DNA of 64,000 bases from Roseiarcus sp963779095. GTDB lineage: Bacteria > Pseudomonadota > Alphaproteobacteria > Rhizobiales > Beijerinckiaceae. Shown one piece after another: positions 1-7,927 of this stretch. The stretch covers positions 248,001-312,000 of the forward strand of contig CAVZWU010000011.1 in NCBI GenBank assembly GCA_963779095.1, given 5' to 3'. Under the pieces are notes generated by a model. It was given only the letters and a program-made list of their open reading frames with translations. It searched no databases and was not told the DNA's origin. Position numbers and translations under genes: made by a program. The stretch's first letter is position 1; each line of letters starts with the position of its first letter.

Positions 1-1155
1 GAAGAACACGATCATCCAGCCGACGGTCTGGCCCATCGCCGAGAAGAGATCCTGTTTGAAGGCGACGGCGACCGCGATCATGAGCACGCCTGTGAGACCA
101 TAGGTCAGCGTGATCATGAGCCTGCGCCCATAGGTGTCGAACAGGCGCCCGAGAACGACCGGCCCGAGGAAATTGCTGAGCGCGAAAGGCAGGATGTACC
201 AGCCGACGGCGGCGGAGCTCACCGCGTAGAACTTGGTCAGGACGAGGGCATAGGTGAAAAAGATGGCGTTGTAGAAGAAGGCTTGCGCCGCCATCAGCGT
301 GAGCCCGACAAAGGTCTGCACGCGATGGCGGTTGATCAGCGTGTCGAACACTTCCGCAAGCGGCGTGTGATCGCGCGAGCGAAAGCGAATGGCGGCGTCG
401 GGGGCGACCGGCTTGAGATTGGCGCCTTGATCGCGGAATCGCTTTTCGATTCCCGTAACGACGGCCTCGCCCTCTTTTTCCCGGCCGTGGATCACGAGCC
501 AGCGCGGGCTCTCGGGAATCCACATCCGCATGAAGAAGACGGCCACGCCAAGAACAGCGCCGGTCAGAAAGGCGAGGCGCCATCCGAACGCGGAAGGGAC
601 GAGCGCCGGATTGAGCAGCACGACCGCGACCAGAGCGCCGAGCGCCGCCCCGACCCAGAAACTGCCGTTGATGATGAGGTCGAGCTGACCGCGGAAGCGC
701 GCCGGCACCAGTTCCTGGATGGTCGAATTGATGGCGGAATATTCGCCGCCGATGCCACAGCCGGTGAAGAAGCGGAAAGCAAAGAAGGAGAAGCCGTTCC
801 ACGCAAGTCCGGTCATCGCCGTGGCGACGAGGTAGACAACGATGGTGGTGAAGAAGAGCTTCTTGCGTCCAAGCCGGTCGGTGAGCCAGCCGAAGAACAA
901 CGCGCCGACGACCGCGCCGAGCAGATAGGCGCTGCCGGCGAGGCCGACCTCGGAATCCGAAAATCGCAGCGCCGGGCTTTCCTTCAGGGCTGGCGCGACG
1001 GAGCCGGCGAGCGTGACTTCGAGCCCGTCGAGGATCCAGGTGATCCCCAGCGCGACGATGACCAGAACGTGGAAACGGCCCCATGGCAGCCGCTCGAGCC
1101 GCGCCGGAACGAGTGTCGAAACCTCTCCCGGCGCATGGGTGGATGTGGCCGACAT
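1..1155 (-). CDS. MFS transporter, sugar-porter-like (C-terminus cut by window edge)
   Basis: An open minus-strand frame starts at the ATG at 1155 and runs off the left edge, so 385 residues are visible. The protein has a short hydrophilic N-terminus, then alternating hydrophobic segments. It carries the MFS motif A loop GWLTDRLGRKK (about residues 89-99) and PESPRW (about 214-219), which is typical of sugar and organic-ion porters. Role: secondary uptake or efflux of a small solute across the inner membrane; the substrate cannot be read from the sequence. The first transmembrane segment begins near residue 28 and at least nine are recognisable before the cut. Its promoter side faces the repeat/IS element at 1250-3148, so that insertion lies upstream of this gene rather than within it. 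Confidence 0.85.
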   Translation of the reverse strand, partial: MSATSTHAPGEVSTLVPARLERLPWGRFHVLVIVALGITWILDGLEVTLAGSVAPALKESPALRFSDSEVGLAGSAYLLGAVVGALFFGWLTDRLGRKKLFFTTIVVYLVATAMTGLAWNGFSFFAFRFFTGCGIGGEYSAINSTIQELVPARFRGQLDLIINGSFWVGAALGALVAVVLLNPALVPSAFGWRLAFLTGAVLGVAVFFMRMWIPESPRWLVIHGREKEGEAVVTGIEKRFRDQGANLKPVAPDAAIRFRSRDHTPLAEVFDTLINRHRVQTFVGLTLMAAQAFFYNAIFFTYALVLTKFYAVSSAAVGWYILPFALSNFLGPVVLGRLFDTYGRRLMITLTYGLTGVLMIAVAVAFKQDLFSAMGQTVGWMIVFF

Positions 1156-1290
1156 GAGCGTCCCCCGCATTGCCGCGAATGTGTAACGAGATCGTGGCGG
1201 GAAGGTTGCACGGCCAGCGCGCCGCGACGCGCCGCCTTGGGTATTCGGTTTCGACAACCAGCGCGCGAGGCCGCCGACGAGCGGGGCAAA

Positions 1291-1363
1291 TAAACGCTCG
1301 TAAACGCCACTAAACGCGCGTAAACGCTAGTAAATTGACTCCAATTTACTAGCGTTTATTTTT
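1291..1363 (+). repeat. 10-bp tandem iterons ending in a terminator-like hairpin (copy A)
   Basis: Four contiguous 10-bp units start at 1291, 1301, 1311 and 1321: TAAACGCTCG, TAAACGCCAC, TAAACGCGCG, TAAACGCTAG. The last unit opens a perfect 17-bp stem (1321-1337 pairing with 1342-1358) with the 4-nt loop ACTC, followed directly by TTTTT (1359-1363). The hairpin plus T run looks like an intrinsic terminator reading on the plus strand, although no plus-strand gene lies upstream of it. Confidence 0.7.
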
Positions 1364-1410
1364 CCGAATCGAGCTTTTTCAATGGGTTGCGAGCGATTGG
1401 AGTAAAAAAA

Positions 1411-2982
1411 GTAACTCCCAAGCCGGGTGAGTCCGAATTGTCACACGGTGTGTGAGATCGTTGAGGTTTTGCGAGATTTTCGAGACGGGCGGGGGCGAAC
1501 CGTGAGTAAAGGTGGGGATGATTCTCCCTGCCGAAGTTCAGGCGCTGATCGAAGCGCTCCGGAGCGAGATTTCCGCGCTTCGCTCGGAGGTCGCCGATTT
1601 GCGGCGGGAGAACGAGGGCCTTCGAGCCGAGAACGCCGAGCTTCGGCGCCGGCTGGATCTGGACAGCACGACGAGCTCCAAGCCGCCTTCGAGCGACGGG
1701 CTGAGGAAGAAGTCGCGCCTTCCCGGCAGCCTTCGCGGCCGTTCGGGCAAGGCGAGCGGGGGACAGCGGGGCCACAAGGGCGACACGCTGCGGCGGACGG
1801 CGACGCCCGACTGGGTCGTCCGACACGAGGCTGCGGCGTGCCGGCGCTGCCGGGCGGCGCTCGCGGCTTCGATGCAGACCGGGGTGGAGACGCGTCAGGT
1901 GTTCGACCTGCCCGAGCGGCTGATCGAGGTCACGGAGCACCAGGGCGCCATCTATGCCTGCGCCCGATGCCGCGGCGTGACGCGGGCTGCGTTCCCCGAC
2001 GGCGTGATCTCGCCGACCCAATATGGCGAGCGCATCAAGGCGGCGGCGGTCTATCTCAACGTGCAGCAGCTTGTGCCCGAGGACCGGACGGCGCAGGCGC
2101 TTCAGGACCTGTTCGGCGCGCCGCTCGTCTGCCCGGCGAGCGTGATCGCGTGGATGGGCAAGAAGGCTCAGGCTCTGGAGGGCGTCTATCAGGCGATCGG
2201 GACGCGCGTCGGCGGGGCCAAGGTCAGGCATCTCGACGAAACCGGCTTTCGCATCGCAGGCTCCCTGCAATGGCTGCATACGACGTCGAGCCGGAGCCAT
2301 ACCTTCTACCGGGTCGGAGCGGCGCGCGGCGATGTTCCCGCAGGGTTGAAGGGCGGCGTCGTCGTGCATGACCATTTCCGCCCCTACAACGCCCTCGCGG
2401 ACGTCGCTCACGCCTTCTGCAACGCCCATCACCTGCGCGAACTCAAGGCGCTCATCGAGATCGACAAGGAGCCGTGGGCGCAAGCCATGCGCGACGTCCT
2501 CCTCGACGCCGCAAAGGCCGTGCGCCAAGCCAAAGAGGCCGGCGCCCGGGCGCTCGAACCCGAACGCGTGCAAGGCTTCGTCGACCGCTACTGGCAGGCC
2601 GTTCGGGAAGGGCTCGCCTTCCATCGCGCCCTGCCGGCCTTCGATCCTTCGCCCGGCTCGAAAAAACGAAAGAAGCAGCGCCCAGGCCATAATCTCCTCA
2701 TCCGCTTCAAGACCTTCAAGGACGAGACCCTGCGCTTCCTCGTCGACTTCGACGTCCCGTTCACCAATAACCTGGCCGAACAGGACCTGCGCATGGCCAA
2801 GGTCAAAATGAAAATCTCGGGCGGCTTCCGCACCTTCGAAGGCGCTCACGTCTTCGTCCGCATGAGGTCCATCGTCTCCACCGCACGAAAGCACGGCCTC
2901 AACATTCTCAAAGCCCTCACTGCAAACCCCTCCCAACTCCTCCTCGCAATCGCAGCCTGAAAACAGACGGCTTGGGAGTTAC
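1411..2982 (+). mobile_element. IS66-family insertion sequence (ISBst12-like, single transposase), copy A
   Basis: The element is 1572 bp long with matching ends: GTAACTCCCAAGCCG at 1411-1425 and its reverse complement at 2968-2982. It is bracketed by a perfect 8-bp target duplication, TAAAAAAA, at 1403-1410 and 2983-2990; 8 bp is the usual duplication for IS66. Only one transposase gene is present, with no tnpA or tnpB, as in the ISBst12 subgroup. The intact ends, duplication and open transposase suggest a recent and possibly active copy. Confidence 0.95.
1512..2960 (+). CDS. tnpC: IS66 family transposase TnpC
   Basis: A 482-residue transposase with the IS66 domain order: an N-terminal leucine-zipper coiled coil (about residues 8-50, leucine/glutamate heptads), a TTSSKPPSSDG linker, a zinc-finger-like region with CRRC and CARC pairs, then the DDE nuclease. 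Candidate catalytic residues are the Asp in HLDETGF, the Asp in VVHDHFRPY and the Glu in NNLAEQDLRMAK. The C-terminus has KISGGFR and RSIVSTARKHG, usual in the family. The start could be GTG 1512 or ATG 1518. It is nearly identical to the inverted copy at 29579-31026, but this copy has no frameshift. Confidence 0.95.
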   Translation: MGMILPAEVQALIEALRSEISALRSEVADLRRENEGLRAENAELRRRLDLDSTTSSKPPSSDGLRKKSRLPGSLRGRSGKASGGQRGHKGDTLRRTATPDWVVRHEAAACRRCRAALAASMQTGVETRQVFDLPERLIEVTEHQGAIYACARCRGVTRAAFPDGVISPTQYGERIKAAAVYLNVQQLVPEDRTAQALQDLFGAPLVCPASVIAWMGKKAQALEGVYQAIGTRVGGAKVRHLDETGFRIAGSLQWLHTTSSRSHTFYRVGAARGDVPAGLKGGVVVHDHFRPYNALADVAHAFCNAHHLRELKALIEIDKEPWAQAMRDVLLDAAKAVRQAKEAGARALEPERVQGFVDRYWQAVREGLAFHRALPAFDPSPGSKKRKKQRPGHNLLIRFKTFKDETLRFLVDFDVPFTNNLAEQDLRMAKVKMKISGGFRTFEGAHVFVRMRSIVSTARKHGLNILKALTANPSQLLLAIAA

Positions 2983-3200
2983 TAAAAAAATGTCCCGCTT
3001 CGTTCCGGCTCGCGCGCCGGTTGTGGTTGAGCCAGCCTTTTTCTCTTTTCAAACAGCCGCGGGCTCCCCTTGCCCGGCCGAGCCTGAGCGCCCGAGCGGA
3101 TTCCGCCCAGAGAAAAGAGTTACACATATTTCTGATTTTGTCAAACCAAAAGCGATCCCCGGCCGGCGTCGGCCCCCCGGGGCCACGGGCGCCTGCCGGA

Positions 3201-4565
3201 CTAAAGCACGCGCTCCCAGCGCTCCCGGTAGGCCTCGAGCCCCGGCAGGACCCAGGCGCGCGCGGGCTCGAGCCGCGGCGGCGCATGCGTCCCACCCCAA
3301 TGCGCAAGCATCGCCGCGCCGGCCGCAGCGCCTGCGGCGGCGGGCGCGATGACAACCTGCCGGCCCGGCATAAGCGCGGCAAGTACGGCGGCGAACGCGG
3401 GCGATCGGGTGAACCCGCCTTCGACGATGAGGTCGCCCGGCGCGTCGAGCCGCTTAAGGACATGCGCCGTCACCAAAGCGGCGTAGAGCGTGGCGAGGGC
3501 CGTCCAGGCCGCCGGCGCCGCGGGCGCCTCGCCCTCGATCCGCCCTTTGCGCGCGCCGAACGGTCCGCCCTGATCAGTGAAGGCGGGCAGAGCCATGACG
3601 CCGGACGCGATCACGGCCGCGACGTGGGCTTCGCCTGCATCGGCCGGCGTTTCGCCGGCAAGGATCGCAAATTCTCGCCCGCCCATGAAGCGCGCGGTCG
3701 GCACGGGAACGCCGCGCACATCGACGTTGGCCAGCATGTCGGCTTCCGGGTCGAGACGGCTTTTTCCCCCGACCGTCATGATGATGACCCAGGTGCCGGT
3801 GGAGATGACGGTGAAAGGATCGCGCCGCGACATGAGATGGGGCACGAGGGAGGCGTTCGAATCATGCGCGCCGCAGACGACGCGCACATTGGGCGCAAGG
3901 CCGGTCGCCGCGGCGATCTCGGGCTTGAGCGTTCCAAGCGTATCCCAGGCTTTGCGCATCGGCGGGAAAAGCCGCCGCCAGCCGAGTTCGTCCACGAGGC
4001 TTGAAAGCCTGCCCTCCATCGGCCGCCAGAGATCCGTGTGCGAGGCGACGGAGGTGAATTCGGTCGCCGCGACTCCGCTGAGGCGCCACGACCAATATTG
4101 CGGATAGCCGAGGAACGCGCGCGCAGCCTTGAACTCAGCCGGGAATTGGCGCGCCAGATAGAAGACCTGCCTTCCGAGATTGAGCCCGCGCGGCAGGCAT
4201 GGCGACAGCGTCTCCTCGAACGGCGGCCGGACCTTGTCGTATTCAGCCGCAAGCGCGCCATAGCCGTCGAACTCGTAGTCCACAGCCGGCAGCGCGTCGC
4301 TCTCATCCGTGACAAGGACGCCCGCCGCGCCATGCGCCGCAATCGAGATCGCCTCGATGAAGAAGCGCGCGCCGACCTCCTTCAGCGCGCCAATCAGGAA
4401 AGCCCATGCGCGGGAGGTGTCGAGCCGCAGATACGGCCATGCCGCATCCGGCTCGAGCGGCCCGTTCGGCGCGGACCGCTCGGCGAGAATCGCTCCGCCG
4501 CGATCGAAGACGACGAGCTTGATGTTCGTCTTGCCGATGTCGAAGACAGCGACGCAGCCGTTCAT
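3201..4565 (-). CDS. rhaK: L-rhamnulokinase-like FGGY sugar kinase
   Basis: A 454-residue FGGY-family carbohydrate kinase that would phosphorylate the ketose, here L-rhamnulose or its mutarotated sugar, with ATP in the cytoplasm. It begins with the nucleotide-binding FDIGKTN (about residues 8-14) and contains GGFTRSPAF near the C-terminus. It is the last gene of the minus-strand rha operon (rhaR-T-P-Q-S-K), after a 228-bp gap full of hairpins. Gene content matches the Rhizobium leguminosarum rhamnose locus, in which RhaK is also needed for transport. Substrate assignment is from context; alone it could be called a generic FGGY kinase. Confidence 0.85.
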   Translation of the reverse strand: MNGCVAVFDIGKTNIKLVVFDRGGAILAERSAPNGPLEPDAAWPYLRLDTSRAWAFLIGALKEVGARFFIEAISIAAHGAAGVLVTDESDALPAVDYEFDGYGALAAEYDKVRPPFEETLSPCLPRGLNLGRQVFYLARQFPAEFKAARAFLGYPQYWSWRLSGVAATEFTSVASHTDLWRPMEGRLSSLVDELGWRRLFPPMRKAWDTLGTLKPEIAAATGLAPNVRVVCGAHDSNASLVPHLMSRRDPFTVISTGTWVIIMTVGGKSRLDPEADMLANVDVRGVPVPTARFMGGREFAILAGETPADAGEAHVAAVIASGVMALPAFTDQGGPFGARKGRIEGEAPAAPAAWTALATLYAALVTAHVLKRLDAPGDLIVEGGFTRSPAFAAVLAALMPGRQVVIAPAAAGAAAGAAMLAHWGGTHAPPRLEPARAWVLPGLEAYRERWERVL

Positions 4566-4674
4566 GGGCTCACTCGGGGTAAACGACGTCGTGGCGGCAG
4601 GAGTTATCCTCCCCCTGGCCGGACTTCAGGAAACATCTCGAGCGCGAAGCGACGCATGGATCGCATGCTTGTCA

Positions 4675-4784
4675 CTTCTCCCCGCGAAGGGCGTTGAAAG
4701 ACGCCCGTCTCTCGACGGGCTATGCGGGGAGAAGGTTAGATGAGGGGCAAGGAGAGGCCCCTCTCCCCGCGAGCGGGAAGAGGG
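4675..4784. repeat. REP-like cluster of hairpins between rhaS and rhaK
   Basis: The outer stem is CTTCTCCCCGC (4675-4685) with GCGGGGAGAAG (4724-4734). Inside it two hairpins compete for the same bases: GGGCGT/ACGCCC (4689-4694 with 4701-4706) and GCCCGTC/GACGGGC (4703-4709 with 4714-4720). A second unit follows: GAGGGGC (4742-4748) with GCCCCTC (4757-4763), and CCCTCTCCCCGC with GCGGGAAGAGGG (4759-4770 with 4773-4784). The cluster lies directly 3' of the binding-protein gene, where such elements typically stabilise upstream mRNA. Confidence 0.7.
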
Positions 4785-4792
4785 TGTTGGGC

Positions 4793-5914
4793 TCAGAAGT
4801 CGAACTTGTTGATGTTCTCCTTGGTGTAGATGAATGGAGCTCCGAGGAGGATTTCGCTGCCGTTGACCACGTTGAGCTTGCCGAGCTTGCCTGCTTCGAC
4901 CGAGGTCGAGCCAGGCTTGAGCTTGCCGTCGACGACCGCGCGCATGACGTAAGTCGCGGCGTAGCCGAGATCGATCGGATTCCACAACACGACCGACTTG
5001 ACGCAGTCGGTCTTGAGGTAAGGCTTCATTGCGTTCGGCGTTGCGAGGCCGACGACCGCGACCTTGCCGCACTGCCCGGCCTTGGTGACCGCTTCAGCGG
5101 AAGCCGGCGTCGCGACCGATGTCATGCCGAAGAGACCCTTGAGCTTGTCGCCGTATTTATTGATCAACGTGGTCGCCTGATTGAACGACAGGTTGTTGTC
5201 CTCCTGCGCTTCGACCGTCTCCAGCCACTTCATCTTCGGGTGGCACTTTTCGGTATAGGCCTGCATCTCGGCGATCCAGCGCGCCTGGTTCGGCGTGGTG
5301 AAGGTCGAGGTCACGATGGCGAAACTGCCGTCCTCGCCGATCTCCTTGGCCATCGAGTCCATCATCGCCTTGCCGATGCCGTTGAACTCGGCCTGGTTGA
5401 CGAACCATTCGCGCGCGTCGGGGGTCGAGTTGGCGTCGTAGCCGACGACATGGATGCCCTTCGACAAGGCCTTCTTGAGCACCGGCGCGATGGCGACCGG
5501 ATCGTTGGCCGCGAACAGGATGCCGTCGACGCCGCGGGTGATGTAATTGTCGATGAACTTGATCTGCTCGTCGATCTTGGCTTCCGTCGGCCCGTCGGTC
5601 GTCACTTTCACGTTGCCGAGCTCCTTGGCCGCATCCTGCATGCCCTTGGAGGTCGCGTTGAAGTAGCCGATGCCGATCAGCTTCGGCACATCGACGAGCG
5701 TGATCTCCTTGCCCGCCTTGTTGGGCGGATTGGTTGGCTGGCCGCCGTCATAAGGCTTGGCGGCGGCCGGGGCCGCAGCCTCGCCTGCGCCACAGGCGAG
5801 CGGGTTCGTCGGCAGGTCGTCGGCGCCATCCCACTTGCTGGCGGCGCTGGCCTGAGTCGTCCACGCCGCGAGCGCGAGGGCCGCCACAGTGGTCAGCAGG
5901 GTTTTCGATTTCAT
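4793..5914 (-). CDS. rhaS: L-rhamnose ABC transporter substrate-binding protein
   Basis: A 373-residue periplasmic sugar-binding protein (Peripla_BP_4 type). The start at ATG 5914 is preceded by GGGAGGAAG and opens a clear Sec signal peptide: MKSK, a hydrophobic stretch, and a cleavage region near TQASA. The mature protein has the two-lobed binding-protein pattern, with conserved VDGILFAANDP and GYDANSTPD segments. It would deliver sugar to the RhaP/RhaQ permeases. It sits after rhaQ and before rhaK in the operon; RhaS names follow the Rhizobium leguminosarum scheme. An in-frame upstream extension to 6031 lacks a plausible start. Confidence 0.88.
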   Translation of the reverse strand: MKSKTLLTTVAALALAAWTTQASAASKWDGADDLPTNPLACGAGEAAAPAAAKPYDGGQPTNPPNKAGKEITLVDVPKLIGIGYFNATSKGMQDAAKELGNVKVTTDGPTEAKIDEQIKFIDNYITRGVDGILFAANDPVAIAPVLKKALSKGIHVVGYDANSTPDAREWFVNQAEFNGIGKAMMDSMAKEIGEDGSFAIVTSTFTTPNQARWIAEMQAYTEKCHPKMKWLETVEAQEDNNLSFNQATTLINKYGDKLKGLFGMTSVATPASAEAVTKAGQCGKVAVVGLATPNAMKPYLKTDCVKSVVLWNPIDLGYAATYVMRAVVDGKLKPGSTSVEAGKLGKLNVVNGSEILLGAPFIYTKENINKFDF

Positions 5915-5963
5915 GTTCGCTTCCTCCCTTATTCGCCGCATGAGCGCGGCCGATTTCTCGTAT

Positions 5964-6935
5964 TCAATCCCGGCGGCGCTCGAGCGAGCTCGCGATGAGC
6001 ACCGAAAGAATGAGCGCGACGCCGATGACAACGATTGTCGCGTCGCCCTTGACCCCCGTCAACGCCAGACCGTTCTTCAAGAGCTGGATCATGACGAGGC
6101 CGATGACTGTGCCCCAGATGGTGCCGGAGCCGCCAAAGATGCTGGCGCCGCCGAGAACGACAGCGGCGATGACGTCGAGCTCGTAGCCGGTCCCCATATC
6201 CATCCGCGTGGTCGTCACGCGCGAGACGAGGACCCAGGCGGCAAGGCCTGAAGCCAGGCCGGACAGCGTGTAGACGATGAGTTTCACCCGATCGACCGGC
6301 AGGGCCGAGAAGCGCGCCGCCGTCTCGTTCGCGCCGATCGCGTAGAGCGTGCGGCCAAAGGTCGTCCGGTCGAGCGCGACGCCCGCGATCACGATGAGGA
6401 CGATCAGAACCAGAAGCTGCGTCGGCACGCCGAAAACGCTCCCCTGGCCAAGAAAATAGAACCATTCCGGATAGCCGCGCACCGAGCGCGCCTGGCTCAC
6501 CCCTTCGGCGAGGCCGCGATAGAGCGCAAGCGTTGCTATGGTCATGATGAGCGGCGGCACTTTCACCCGGGTGATGACCAGGCCGTTGACGAAGCCCGCG
6601 ACCGCGCCGACGGCTAGGGCGAAGGCGATCGCCAGCGGCAAGGGAAAGCCGAAATTCTTCCACGAATAGCCGAGCATGATCGCGCACAAACCCACGATCG
6701 CGCCGACTGAGAGGTCGATGCCGCCGGTGATGATGATGAAGGTCATCGGCAGCGCGATCAGACCGGTCTCGCTGATGAAACGACCCTGGTCGAGGAGGTT
6801 GTCGACGGTGAGAAAGCGGTCGTTGAACGCGCCAAGGCCGACGAGCGCGATCAGAAGGATGATCGCGAGCAGCGTCTCGTGCCGCTTGAGCCACGGGGAG
6901 ACGCGAAACGCGCGGGTCTCGACGCCCAGGCTCAT
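5964..6935 (-). CDS. rhaQ: Rhamnose ABC transporter permease RhaQ
   Basis: A 323-residue inner-membrane permease of the BPD_transp_2 (ribose/rhamnose type) family with about eight to ten hydrophobic segments. It shows the typical ITGGIDLSVGAIVGL stretch near residues 70-85 and VLGGASIFGGSGT near the C-terminus. The ATG at 6935 overlaps the rhaP stop in an ATGA junction, which argues for this start over 6944. With RhaP it forms the transmembrane heterodimer driven by RhaT. Confidence 0.88.
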   Translation of the reverse strand: MSLGVETRAFRVSPWLKRHETLLAIILLIALVGLGAFNDRFLTVDNLLDQGRFISETGLIALPMTFIIITGGIDLSVGAIVGLCAIMLGYSWKNFGFPLPLAIAFALAVGAVAGFVNGLVITRVKVPPLIMTIATLALYRGLAEGVSQARSVRGYPEWFYFLGQGSVFGVPTQLLVLIVLIVIAGVALDRTTFGRTLYAIGANETAARFSALPVDRVKLIVYTLSGLASGLAAWVLVSRVTTTRMDMGTGYELDVIAAVVLGGASIFGGSGTIWGTVIGLVMIQLLKNGLALTGVKGDATIVVIGVALILSVLIASSLERRRD

Positions 6936-7927
6936 CGCTTCCACCCCTGGGCGGCGCGGCGCTGGCGCCGCAGGATGTCAGCGATCACGGTGGCGAGAAT
7001 GAGCGCGCCGCGCAAGGCGTCCGTCCAGTAGGGGGAAACGTTGATGAAGACGAGCGCGCTTGTGATTTCGGCGATGAGAATGGCGGCCAGCGTCGAGCCC
7101 ACGACGGTGCCGACGCCGCCCAGGATGCTGACGCCGCCGACCACCGCCGCGGTGATGATGGTGAGTTCGAGGCCCTGCGGGGTGGTCGACTGGATCACCC
7201 TGAGCTGGGTCGCATAGACGAGCGAGGCGACGCCGGCGAAGAGGCCATGCAGCGCAAACACCATCAGGACGGTGCGCTGCGGATTGACGCCGCAGAGGCG
7301 CGCGGCCTCGGGATTGCCGCCGGTGGCGTAGATCGCCCGCCCGCTCGGCGAATTGCGCATCCACAGCGCCGCGAGCACGGTCGCGAGCACCATGATGACG
7401 ACCGGCATCGGAACGCCGAACACGGAGAGGTCGGCGAGATGGAAGTTCTGCGGCAGGTCGGTGATCCATTTGCCGCCGGTCACGCTGATGAGGCCGCCTT
7501 TGAGGATCGACAGCATGCCGAGCGTGACGACGATCGACGGAATTCGGAGATAGGCGACGATCGCCCCCTGCGCCGCCATCACCGCGACGCCGACAAGGAT
7601 CGGAACGAGCCAGGCGACGACAATCGGCGCGCCCGCGACGGCCAGCGATCCGCTGATCGTCGCCAAAACCCCAATCAGCGCGCCGACGGAAATATCGATG
7701 CTGCCGGAGATGATCACCATCGACATGCCGATGGCGGCGATCGCGATATAAGCGTTGCCGAGCAGAAGGTCGGAAAGGTTCCGCGTCGCGAGGAAGCGCG
7801 GGTTGATGAAGCCGACAACGATGGCGAGGCCAATGATCGCAACCGCGAGCAGAGCCTCCTGGCCGACGAGGCGGCGAAACGCGGCGCGGCGGGCGTAGCC
7901 TGGGCTTGCGATCGTGGTCGCGCTCAA
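6932..7927 (-). CDS. rhaP: Rhamnose ABC transporter permease RhaP
   Basis: A 331-residue permease of the same family as RhaQ, with the motifs SGSIDISVGALIGV and VVGGVSILGGVGT. Its ATG at 7927 overlaps the end of rhaT (ATGA), and its own stop overlaps rhaQ. The two permeases are related but clearly different, so this is the usual heterodimeric arrangement of rhizobial rhamnose importers. The reading frame is intact, unlike that of the preceding ATPase gene. Confidence 0.88.
   Translation of the reverse strand: MSATTIASPGYARRAAFRRLVGQEALLAVAIIGLAIVVGFINPRFLATRNLSDLLLGNAYIAIAAIGMSMVIISGSIDISVGALIGVLATISGSLAVAGAPIVVAWLVPILVGVAVMAAQGAIVAYLRIPSIVVTLGMLSILKGGLISVTGGKWITDLPQNFHLADLSVFGVPMPVVIMVLATVLAALWMRNSPSGRAIYATGGNPEAARLCGVNPQRTVLMVFALHGLFAGVASLVYATQLRVIQSTTPQGLELTIITAAVVGGVSILGGVGTVVGSTLAAILIAEITSALVFINVSPYWTDALRGALILATVIADILRRQRRAAQGWKR

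Larger units (their letters stand above)
1250..3148. repeat. Non-coding host repeat, copy A, interrupted by an IS66-family element
   Basis: The DNA left of the IS (1250-1410) and right of it (2983-3148) resembles the DNA flanking the second IS copy (29396-29556 and 31128-31281), in the same orientation and by eye roughly 70-80 percent identical. Shared landmarks in order: TTCGACAACCAG, an array of 10-bp units, a hairpin followed by a T run, CAATGGGTT, TTGGAGTAAAAAA (insertion point), CTCGCGCGCCGGTTGTG, TTGAGCCAG, TTTCAAACAGCC and TTTCTGATTTTGTCAAA. No protein frame is conserved between the two copies. It is therefore an older dispersed repeat of about 320 bp into which the IS later jumped. 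Confidence 0.75.

Noticed and set aside
283..1293. Long plus-strand open frame of 336 codons
   Set aside because: It is the antisense shadow of the MFS transporter. Its composition is Arg/Glu/Asp-rich with no domain, and the minus frame has clear transporter motifs.
1291..1330. CRISPR-like short repeats
   Set aside because: Units are 10 bp and contiguous with no spacers, and there are no cas genes.
1356..2936. Minus-strand open frame of 526 codons inside the IS
   Set aside because: Antisense of the transposase; the same artefact recurs in the second copy.
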